From: Flavobacterium sp.
Lineage (GTDB): Bacteria; Bacteroidota; Bacteroidia; Flavobacteriales; Flavobacteriaceae
DNA length: 43,938 bases
Direction: 5' to 3'
NCBI RefSeq assembly: GCF_027533505.1
Contig: NZ_JAPZUB010000012.1
Location: 1-43,938 of the forward strand
Each line of letters opens with the position of its first letter. The first letter of the stretch is position 1. Below are positions 36,301 to 42,531 of this stretch, one piece after another. The notes beneath the pieces were generated by a model, which searched no databases, had not been told where the DNA came from, and saw only the letters and a program-made list of their open reading frames with translations. The position numbers and the translations under genes are program-made.

Positions 36301-37378
36301 CACCAATACACAACCCTTTAGTGATGTAGAAGTTAGTATTTCTCCAATAGGTGCACCTCCTCGACCTGGACTTTCCTATATGCAGCGCGTACTGATTAAA
36401 AATTTAGGTATTGCTCCCGCAACAGGGACGTTGACCTATAACAAACCGACGCCTGTAACCATAACCACTATTTCACCTGCCGGAACAACGGCCAATGCCA
36501 ATGGTTTCACGTATGCATACACCAATCTTGCGCCCAACCAAACCATTGCATTTATGGTTACGATGAGTGTTCCTACAACCCCTACAGTCAATATGAATGA
36601 TATACTAAATGCGACCGCTACAGTAGTTTCTGGCAATGATATCAATGCTGGAAACAATACGGCTAGCTTATCGCAAATTGTGGTAAATTCATGGGATCCT
36701 AATGATAAAATGGAATCGCATGGGGACAAAATTCCTTTCAGCGCCTTTTCTGCAGATGACTATTTGTTCTACACCATTCGTTTCCAAAACATGGGTACAG
36801 CCAACGCGATTGATGTTCGCATTGAAGATGATTTAGATGCACTATTAGATGCAGAGAGTATTCGAATGGTTAGCTCAAGTCATAATTATGTCATGACACG
36901 CGAAGGTACGCATGTGGAATGGTTGTTTACCAACATTCAACTCGTTCCTGAAATAGTGAGTCCGCAAGCGAGCCAAGGCTATGTAACCTTCCGTATCAAA
37001 TTGAATCCAGGCTTCCAAGTGGGAACCATCGTACCAAATACTGCTTCGATTTACTTTGACTCCAATCCCGCCATTGTAACCAACACATGGACGACTAAAT
37101 TTACGGCTCCTCTTGGAGTGAACGAACAGGAATGGGTGGCCTTTGTGATGTATCCTAATCCCGCTTCGAATACACTAACTTTTGAGGCAAATGCCAATGG
37201 TGAAACCCTAGAGACTATACGTATCTATGATGCGTTGGGTAAAACGATGTTATCTACTAGACAAATTAATGCTGCAAATTATAGCATGGATATTTCTACT
37301 TTACAGCAAGGTATTTATTTTGTAGAAATTGAATCTGTAAATGGGCAACATTTTACCCAAAAACTGATCAAAAAGTAA
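33308..37378 (+). CDS. secreted FN3/CUB-like multidomain protein with T9SS sorting domain (longer paralogue)
   Basis: A 1356-residue exported protein. After the signal peptide (about 1-21) come: CUB-like (26-131), FN3 (about 135-223), FN3 (228-318), CUB-like (328-446), FN3 (450-545), CUB-like (551-672), FN3 (676-772), CUB-like (777-895), the same long beta region as in its neighbour (about 898-1270), and a type A T9SS sorting domain (about 1275-1356, MYPNPASNT to the final KLIKK). CUB units repeat DGCLTFRFVSD and conserved Cys residues. The first CUB is the most divergent. The extra FN3-CUB units relative to the neighbour point to growth by internal duplication. Function unknown; a surface or matrix role is inferred from architecture. 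Confidence 0.82.
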   Translation: MKKQLLWAFFALLVAPIALIAQNTYTCGETFYDSGGPNSDYGSNENNITTVAPSMPGQTVILSLSSITIAPGDVLTVYDGPSPNYPILGEISDVTNEQLTFVASDPSGILSLQFVSDGTGTASGWMGLVECMQPNCFPPTLITPNTSIAGQVALSWIDPNNTAGQWEVLILPAGSVPTPNSQGVLVTSPAYTTTLQPGTYNVFIRTLCMGNLSDWSIPMTFVVSASQTCALPTNFSVSTITSTGAAFAWTAQGTALQWEVVVLPQSAGLPTANTTGTVISLSPFLASGLTPNTQYNFFIRSLCSNSTSAWSAGTYFQTTQSPVVSPNCGELFVDNGGANANYANNSNNTYVICPTTPGQVVTVAFTSFDIETSWDGLYVFNGNSTSAPQISSGNNGNSIPGGLPGAFWGTTIPGPFTSSANDGCLTFRFVSDNVVNRSGWVANVTCAAPSTCSAPTTVVGSNVTSTSVVVNWGNTAQNATQWEVVAVPCGVTAPTPNFPATLATSNPFTLTGLNPGTCYNLFVRAICSPSDTSAWTVSTASVTTLQAPATCGGLFVDAGGPNANYANSTNTTTTICPTNPGEIVTVTFTTFSLEANFDAMYVYNGNSVTAPQIPSTNGAGNVPGGLAGGYWGTLTGANLPSFSSSSPDGCLTFRFVSDASVTAPGWIANVTCGPAPTCLKPTNTVVSNVTQTAMTVSWTPALATDTQWEVFVLPCTAAAPTATTTGGILVSTPTFNATGLTPNTCYRIYVRTVCGANDVSICDFTPNSTTLIAPPECGGTFTDNGGVNGSYANNSNETYTICPTNAGDLVTVTFTAFNTEANWDALYVFNGSSTAAPMIPSTNAAANVPGGLAGGYWGTAIPGPFTSSSPDGCLTFRFVSDASVNAAGWVANVSCAPDLPKIVVIAFVDTNTNGVQDQGEPNFPSGNFVVQQNNSGTDMLVYAPTGMYSIYDANPSNTYDISYQILPEALPYFSGNGFTVNDVSIPTSGGTQVYYFPITNTQPFSDVEVSISPIGAPPRPGLSYMQRVLIKNLGIAPATGTLTYNKPTPVTITTISPAGTTANANGFTYAYTNLAPNQTIAFMVTMSVPTTPTVNMNDILNATATVVSGNDINAGNNTASLSQIVVNSWDPNDKMESHGDKIPFSAFSADDYLFYTIRFQNMGTANAIDVRIEDDLDALLDAESIRMVSSSHNYVMTREGTHVEWLFTNIQLVPEIVSPQASQGYVTFRIKLNPGFQVGTIVPNTASIYFDSNPAIVTNTWTTKFTAPLGVNEQEWVAFVMYPNPASNTLTFEANANGETLETIRIYDALGKTMLSTRQINAANYSMDISTLQQGIYFVEIESVNGQHFTQKLIKK

Positions 37379-37396
37379 CGTAATTAATTTTTAAAC

Positions 37397-37429
37397 AAAA
37401 AAGCCGTTCTACATCGAACGGCTTTTTTT
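37397..37429. terminator. bidirectional terminator between convergent genes
   Basis: A 13-base stem pairs 37397-37409 with 37416-37428 around loop TACATC, with an A-run on the left and a T-run on the right. It serves the plus-strand FN3/CUB gene ending at 37378 and the minus-strand tspO gene ending at 37431. Confidence 0.9.
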
Positions 37430-37430
37430 A

Positions 37431-37904
37431 TCAATTTAACCACCAAATTGCCCCATTGAGGAGAGTAGCAAAACCAACCCAAGCTAGGTAAGGAATAAGT
37501 AAAAATCCTGCCCAGCGGTTAATTTTTTTAAATTGAACATACGTTTCATAAATCATTAGCTCCAATACGATAATTTCGAGCAGGGCCAGAAGGGGATTCC
37601 ACAACGAAAAAAACAAAAACGACCAAAGGGCATTTAACGCTAATTGTACCGTAAAAAAGAAAAGAGCACGTTTGACCAGCGCTTCATTTTTCTCCATTTG
37701 TGTCCAAACTAAACCGGCAGCAACGCCCATTCCTACGTATAAAAGGGTCCAAACTGGAGCAAAAATCCAATTGGGGGGATTAAAAAAAGGCTTGTTTAAG
37801 GTGGGATACCAATCGTCAATCCCTTGTTTTGTAGCCATTCCAGAAAGATAACCCACTACCAAACAGGTCATCACAGCTACACTAATGCGTAAAAATCGTT
37901 GCAT
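37431..37904 (-). CDS. tspO: TspO/MBR family protein
   Basis: A 157-residue inner-membrane protein of five hydrophobic segments. It has the TspO signatures WYPTLNKPFFNPPNWIFAPVW (aromatic/proline loop after TM1, near 32-52), NALWSFLFF and PYLAWVGFATLLN. Bacterial TspO binds or degrades porphyrins and is linked to stress and pigment control; its role here is unknown. The start at 37904 (MQRFLRISVAV) is chosen because upstream in-frame Met codons would put a basic, non-membrane leader across the -7 box. It is divergent from mvaD and convergent with the FN3/CUB gene. Confidence 0.93.
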   Translation of the reverse strand: MQRFLRISVAVMTCLVVGYLSGMATKQGIDDWYPTLNKPFFNPPNWIFAPVWTLLYVGMGVAAGLVWTQMEKNEALVKRALFFFTVQLALNALWSFLFFSLWNPLLALLEIIVLELMIYETYVQFKKINRWAGFLLIPYLAWVGFATLLNGAIWWLN

Positions 37905-37918
37905 ATTCTTTTTTGTTA

Positions 37919-37926
37919 CAAAGATA
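37919..37926 (-). promoter_or_regulatory. candidate -7 box for tspO
   Basis: The minus strand reads TATCTTTG, a full match to TAnnTTTG, 14 bases before the tspO start. The same octamer serves mvaD on the other strand. Confidence 0.6.
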
Positions 37927-37957
37927 CTAAAGCCGAATGTACCCCTGAATTTCTTTT

Positions 37958-37965
37958 TATCTTTG
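37958..37965 (+). promoter_or_regulatory. candidate -7 box for mvaD operon
   Basis: TATCTTTG on the plus strand, a full TAnnTTTG match, 15 bases before the mvaD start. It is 31 bases from the identical tspO box, so the two promoters overlap back to back. Confidence 0.6.
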
Positions 37966-37980
37966 TAAAAAAAATAGCGC

Positions 37981-39069
37981 ATGCACATTACCACTGATTT
38001 TACCTATAAGGGAAGTATCCCTGAATTAAGTAACGGTTCTTTTCGATGGTCGGCACCCAGCAATATCGCATTAGTTAAATACTGGGGCAAAAAAGAGAAT
38101 CAAATACCCGCCAACCCTTCGCTAAGTTTCACTTTAAATCAGTGTAAAACAATCACTCAATTGGATTTTAAACCAAAAGCAGCTAAGGGAACTATCTCTT
38201 TCGAATTCCAATTTGAAGGAGAACCCAAACCGTCGTTTCACCCTAAGATACAGCAGTTTTTTGAACGAATTCTCCCCTATTGCAGTTATATCACCGATTT
38301 TCATTTTACAATTGACACCCAAAACACGTTTCCTCATAGCTCGGGTATTGCTTCATCTGCATCTGGCATGGCTGCCTTAGCTGTGAATATTATGAGTTTG
38401 GAACGGTTACTACAACCTGAAATGGAGGACAATTATTTTTGGGAAAAAGCTTCTTTTTTGGCGCGACTCGGTTCAGGAAGTGCTTGCCGAAGTTTAAAAG
38501 GGGCGATAGTCGTTTGGGGCGAACATGAACAAATCATGGGAAGTACACCTGAATATGGTGTTGCAATTGAAGATCCTGTTCATCCTATTTTTCAAAATTA
38601 CCAAGACACCATATTGCTTGTAGACAAGGGTGAAAAGCAGGTATCAAGCACTGTCGGCCACGATTTAATGCACGGACATCCTTTTGCTGCTGAACGATTT
38701 GCACAAGCCCCACAAAATTTAAGTCTTCTTGTCGAAGCGCTAAAAACAGGAGACCTCGAGGCCTTCATTCGTATAACTGAAAGTGAAGCCTTAACATTGC
38801 ACGCCATGATGATGACATCAACGCCCTACTTTATTTTAATGAAGCCCAATACCTTGGAAATCATTAATCGCATTTGGACATTTCGTCAAACCACCTCAAT
38901 TCCGGTGTGTTTCACGCTGGATGCAGGCGCTAATGTGCATGTTTTGTATCCCGAAAACGATAAAGCTACTGTTTTACAATTTATTAAGAACGAATTAGTT
39001 GGCTATTGTCAAAAGGAACAGTATATTTGTGACGCTATTGGAAACGGTGCTCAGAATTTAACTCCGTAA
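37981..39069 (+). CDS. mvaD: diphosphomevalonate decarboxylase
   Basis: A 362-residue cytoplasmic GHMP-family enzyme that makes isopentenyl diphosphate from mevalonate diphosphate, the last step of the mevalonate pathway. APSNIALVKYWGKK (25-38) holds the substrate-binding Ser and Lys. FPHSSGIASSASGMAALA (117-134) is the ATP-binding loop. LARLGSGSACRSL (160-172) and the C-terminal DAGANVHVLYP are family-specific. It heads a short isoprenoid operon with mevalonate kinase 15 bases downstream. Mevalonate-pathway genes are normal in Flavobacteriaceae. Confidence 0.95.
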   Translation: MHITTDFTYKGSIPELSNGSFRWSAPSNIALVKYWGKKENQIPANPSLSFTLNQCKTITQLDFKPKAAKGTISFEFQFEGEPKPSFHPKIQQFFERILPYCSYITDFHFTIDTQNTFPHSSGIASSASGMAALAVNIMSLERLLQPEMEDNYFWEKASFLARLGSGSACRSLKGAIVVWGEHEQIMGSTPEYGVAIEDPVHPIFQNYQDTILLVDKGEKQVSSTVGHDLMHGHPFAAERFAQAPQNLSLLVEALKTGDLEAFIRITESEALTLHAMMMTSTPYFILMKPNTLEIINRIWTFRQTTSIPVCFTLDAGANVHVLYPENDKATVLQFIKNELVGYCQKEQYICDAIGNGAQNLTP

Positions 39070-39084
39070 CTGAATTGTAAAGCT

Positions 39085-40023
39085 ATGAAAGGACCCTTAT
39101 TCTATTCTAAAATTTTATTGTTCGGTGAATATGGAATCATCAAAGACTCCAAAGGTTTATCGATTCCCTACAATTTCTACAATGGTGCCTTAAAAATTGA
39201 GGACAATCCCTCTCAAGAGGCCCAACAGTCGAATGCGAGTCTTCAAAAGTTTGCGGATTATCTTACGCGATTGCAACAAGATCAACCAGAATTAGTACAA
39301 TTTCAAATGGAAGCCTTACATGCCGATATTGCTGCTGGGATGTATTTTGATTCCAGCATTCCACAAGGCTATGGAGTAGGTAGTAGTGGGGCATTAGTAG
39401 CCGCGATTTACGATAAATACGCCAAAGAAAAAATAACAGTTTTAGAAAATCTTACCCGAGAAAAGTTGTTGCAACTCAAAACAATTTTTTCCCAGATGGA
39501 ATCTTTTTTCCATGGGAAAAGTTCGGGATTAGACCCTTTAAATAGTTATTTAAGCATTCCTATACTAATCAATTCCAAAGATCATATCGAAGCTACAGGC
39601 ATTCCATCGCAAAGTACAGAAGGGAAAGGAGCAGTTTTCCTTTTAGATTCTGGAATTGTAGGAGAAACGGCTCCAATGGTCAACATTTTTATGGAAAGTC
39701 TAAAAGACCAAGGTTTTCGTAAAATGCTAAAAAACCAGTTTGTTAAATACACGGATGCTTGTGTAGAGAACTTTTTAGGCGGCGATTTCAAATCGTTATT
39801 TACCAATACAAAGAAACTATCTAATGTTGTTTTAGACCATTTCAAGCCCATGATTCCAGAAGAATTTCATGGTATTTGGCGCAAAGGTTTAGAAACGGAT
39901 GATTACTACTTAAAACTTTGTGGTTCGGGCGGTGGCGGCTATATTTTGGGCTTTACACAAGATTTAGAAAAAGCACAACAGTCCCTCAAAGATTACAAAA
40001 TTGAAGTAGTGTATCAATTTTAG
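39085..40023 (+). CDS. mevalonate kinase (GHMP family)
   Basis: A 312-residue cytoplasmic kinase that phosphorylates mevalonate. Motif 1 is YSKILLFGEYGI near the start, motif 2 (ATP loop) is IPQGYGVGSSGALVAAI (near 93-109), and motif 3 is LCGSGGGGYILGF near the C terminus. The FFHGKSSGLDPLNSYLS block carries the usual catalytic Asp region. It follows mvaD closely and is 5 bases before the prenyltransferase. Context and the DP motif favour mevalonate over phosphomevalonate as substrate, with some residual doubt. Confidence 0.88.
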   Translation: MKGPLFYSKILLFGEYGIIKDSKGLSIPYNFYNGALKIEDNPSQEAQQSNASLQKFADYLTRLQQDQPELVQFQMEALHADIAAGMYFDSSIPQGYGVGSSGALVAAIYDKYAKEKITVLENLTREKLLQLKTIFSQMESFFHGKSSGLDPLNSYLSIPILINSKDHIEATGIPSQSTEGKGAVFLLDSGIVGETAPMVNIFMESLKDQGFRKMLKNQFVKYTDACVENFLGGDFKSLFTNTKKLSNVVLDHFKPMIPEEFHGIWRKGLETDDYYLKLCGSGGGGYILGFTQDLEKAQQSLKDYKIEVVYQF

Positions 40024-40028
40024 AATGT

Positions 40029-40946
40029 ATGGTCCGTCGACAAACTAAACTTACGATGATGAAAATCATCAGTATGTTTTCTGTAGTTCGCGGATACAAT
40101 ATACCTGTAGTAGTTTTAGCCCAATACCTTTCTGCTATTTACATTTTTGCGCCTGAAAAACGTGCCTTGCATATCCTATTGGATGCGAATTTGTTTGTCA
40201 TTATTTTGGCCTCAGCGCTAACGATTGCTTCGGGTTATATTATTAATAATTTTTACGACAGTAATAAAGATTTAATCAACCGACCACAAAAATCAAAGCT
40301 CGACCGCTTGGTGAGTCAAAAAACAAAGCTGAATGTTTATTTTAGTTTGAACTTTTTTGTGGCGCTCATTGCTTTTTTTGTATCCTTTAGAGCGGTACTC
40401 TTCTTTTCGACCTATATTTTTCTTATTTGGTTCTATTCTCATAAGCTCAAACGAATGGTAATCATTGGAAATTTAACAGCAGCTATCTTGGCCATTCTTC
40501 CCTTTTTTGCCATTTTACTCTATTATAAAAATTTCTATCCCGAAATTGTAGCTCATGCCTCATTTCTAGGTATACTCATTTTAATCCGAGAGATTATTAA
40601 AGACTTGGAAAACATTCAAGGTGACTTAGCCAATGGATATCAAACGATACCCGTAAAATATGGCGAGAAAATTGCCCATCAAGTTGTTATGGGACTCGTA
40701 ATATCTACCGTAATTCCGTTATACTTTCTAATTGACGTCTATGATGTTGGATATATGGACTTTTACTTTTATGGTGCTGCATTGGCTCTTATTGCCTTTG
40801 CTTTACGCATACCGATGTCCCAACGCAAACAAGACTATTTAATTTTACACCTAATATTAAAGTTTTTGATTGTATTGGGCGTATTCAGCATTGTACTCAT
40901 CAACCCTCGTGTACTTGAAAATGCCCGAGTACTGTTGCCCAACTAA
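40029..40946 (+). CDS. UbiA-family prenyltransferase (geranylgeranylglycerol-phosphate geranylgeranyltransferase-like)
   Basis: A 305-residue polytopic membrane prenyltransferase. The first Asp-rich site is NNFYDSNKDLINRPQKSK (about 75-92) and the second is REIIKDLENIQGDLANGY (about 188-205); together they bind prenyl diphosphate through magnesium. Flavobacterial relatives in isoprenoid operons are usually labelled as the enzyme that adds a geranylgeranyl group to geranylgeranylglyceryl phosphate; a quinone or other acceptor cannot be ruled out. The start at 40029 lies 5 bases after the kinase stop; ATG codons at 40056 and 40059 would give a more usual MKIISMFSVVRGYN start. Its stop overlaps the convergent next gene by a few bases. 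Confidence 0.85.
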   Translation: MVRRQTKLTMMKIISMFSVVRGYNIPVVVLAQYLSAIYIFAPEKRALHILLDANLFVIILASALTIASGYIINNFYDSNKDLINRPQKSKLDRLVSQKTKLNVYFSLNFFVALIAFFVSFRAVLFFSTYIFLIWFYSHKLKRMVIIGNLTAAILAILPFFAILLYYKNFYPEIVAHASFLGILILIREIIKDLENIQGDLANGYQTIPVKYGEKIAHQVVMGLVISTVIPLYFLIDVYDVGYMDFYFYGAALALIAFALRIPMSQRKQDYLILHLILKFLIVLGVFSIVLINPRVLENARVLLPN

Positions 40947-41470
40947 AGGTCTTCAGAATTGTTAAACCATCCCGAATACATTACGTAATTATTGGATATT
41001 CGTTCGATTTCTCCTGCAAACTCGGAAGCATTCAGCGCTTTGACCATTTTTGCAGGAACTCCCGCATAAATTGTACCCGATTCGACAACGGAATTCTGAG
41101 TGAGCACCGAACCTGCTGCAATAATCGAATTGGACTTTACAACGCATCCATCCATGACAATGGCACCCATTCCTATCAGCACATTATCTTCAATAGTACA
41201 TCCGTGTACAATCGCGTTGTGTCCAATCGAAACGTTACTTCCTATAACTGTTTTGTGCTTTTGATAAGTGGCATGAATGACCGCACCATCTTGTATATTA
41301 ACTTTATTTCCGATAGTTATCGAATGCACATCTCCACGTATTACTGCATTAAACCAAACACTGCATGAAGTGCCCAAAGTAACTTCTCCAACGATTGTTG
41401 CATTCGCTGCAATAAAACAATCATCTGGAATTACGGGATATTTCCCTCGAACCGCTTTTATAATTTTCAT
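40943..41470 (-). CDS. gamma-carbonic anhydrase-like hexapeptide-repeat protein
   Basis: A 175-residue left-handed beta-helix protein of the gamma-carbonic-anhydrase/PaaY/YrdA group. Hexapeptide repeats (such as IVGEVT, VNIQDG, VLIGMG) run through about residues 12-140. The three expected zinc ligands are His66, His84 and His89. Many members have no proven anhydrase activity. The start at 41470 gives MKIIKAVRGKYPVIPDDCFI, matching the family. Longer in-frame extensions would read through the terminator and into the SprF gene. The T-run of the upstream terminator touches the start codon, so there is no normal ribosome-binding site. Its 3' end overlaps the convergent prenyltransferase gene by 4 bases. 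Confidence 0.9.
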   Translation of the reverse strand: MKIIKAVRGKYPVIPDDCFIAANATIVGEVTLGTSCSVWFNAVIRGDVHSITIGNKVNIQDGAVIHATYQKHKTVIGSNVSIGHNAIVHGCTIEDNVLIGMGAIVMDGCVVKSNSIIAAGSVLTQNSVVESGTIYAGVPAKMVKALNASEFAGEIERISNNYVMYSGWFNNSEDL

Positions 41471-41497
41471 AAAAAAAGAATCCCGACGAATCGGGAT
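41471..41497 (-). terminator. terminator after the SprF-like gene, abutting the next start codon
   Basis: On the minus strand, ATCCCGA pairs with TCGGGAT (41491-41497 with 41480-41486) around loop TTCG, then TC and seven T (41477-41471). The last T is next to the ATG of the carbonic-anhydrase-like gene at 41470. Confidence 0.85.
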
Positions 41498-41513
41498 ATT
41501 TATTGTAAAATAA

Positions 41514-42527
41514 TTAGTTAACTGCTGGACAGTTACAGTGGTATTTTTCAGGTTTACAGAACAAATTAACCCCCAAGGTAATTTGGTGAAAACCACCGTT
41601 GTCAAAGCGAATGTTGCCCAATAAATGAGAGTAGGTGTAAGACAACATGAAGTTTTTATAATTTACTCCCACAATCGGAGTAATGTATTGCAACTGCTGA
41701 TCATTTACCACTAAACTAGAGTTGATACCCTCAATGTATTCAGCACCATCCAAACTCCTACGGTAGGAAAGCCCTCCCCATAATTTACCAAATTCCAAAT
41801 TTTTATACGCTTTGATGTTTAAATCTAACGTAGTTTCTTTAGTTTGAAAAACGTGTTGCAACATAAATGAAGGCTCCCACTGAATCGTCTCTGAATCGCC
41901 AAAGGTGTACCCCATGTTGAAGATTAATCGACGTAAATTGGTTGGCTCACGATCAGTATACAATCTACGGTTACTCGCTACTGCATTTTTAACCGTTAAA
42001 TGGGCGTAAAAATCTAAGAAATTGTAGGAAGCTCCAATATCAACATTGAAATAAGAAGCTTTTTGCACAATAGTCCCATCAATTATAGGATCATACGTGG
42101 GATTATTTTCTAAAAATGAGGTCTCATCCAACAAACTTTGAGCAAACCCCGCATTGATTCCGAATGACAACTGATTCAAATCAACATTGTCTCTCGAAAA
42201 CATAATATGATGCGCATAAGCTAGACGAAACCCTTTTTGTGAATGGTACCCGTTACGGTCATTGATTAAAATAATCCCCATACCGTCGCGATCAGACAAA
42301 CTTCCATTAAAGCTTAAGGTTTGAAGTGCAGGTGCATCTTCCTGTCCAAACCATTGTTGGCGTCCTGTCATACGTAATTTAGCACAATTTGCAGCCCCCG
42401 CCATAGAAGGGTGCAACAAAAAGTAGTTGTCAGAGAGGTAATCGGAATACACCGGTAAAATTTCCTGAGCACTAGTAGATTTTGCAATTAATAGTCCTAT
42501 TACAAGGAACAATTGTCTCAATTTCAT
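41514..42527 (-). CDS. PorP/SprF family type IX secretion outer-membrane protein
   Basis: A 337-residue outer-membrane beta-barrel protein of the PorP/SprF family. A signal peptide covers about 1-20 (STSAQ), followed by the family start EILPVYSDYLSDNYFLLHPS and a conserved NCAKLRMTGRQQWFG segment. In Flavobacterium johnsoniae, SprF is needed for surface display of the adhesin SprB, a protein with a type B sorting domain. Here the gene lies 4 bases downstream of a type B adhesin gene, so the two are almost certainly a cargo-partner pair. A terminator follows. Confidence 0.93.
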   Translation of the reverse strand: MKLRQLFLVIGLLIAKSTSAQEILPVYSDYLSDNYFLLHPSMAGAANCAKLRMTGRQQWFGQEDAPALQTLSFNGSLSDRDGMGIILINDRNGYHSQKGFRLAYAHHIMFSRDNVDLNQLSFGINAGFAQSLLDETSFLENNPTYDPIIDGTIVQKASYFNVDIGASYNFLDFYAHLTVKNAVASNRRLYTDREPTNLRRLIFNMGYTFGDSETIQWEPSFMLQHVFQTKETTLDLNIKAYKNLEFGKLWGGLSYRRSLDGAEYIEGINSSLVVNDQQLQYITPIVGVNYKNFMLSYTYSHLLGNIRFDNGGFHQITLGVNLFCKPEKYHCNCPAVN

Positions 42528-42531
42528 TGTA

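Noticed and set aside
30347..37378. Repeated blocks that might suggest a CRISPR or satellite array
   Set aside because: The repeats are long, in frame and diverged, matching CUB and FN3 protein domains.
41471..41605. N-terminal extension of the carbonic-anhydrase-like protein
   Set aside because: It would translate through a terminator and the 3' end of the SprF-like gene; the family starts at the Met encoded at 41470.
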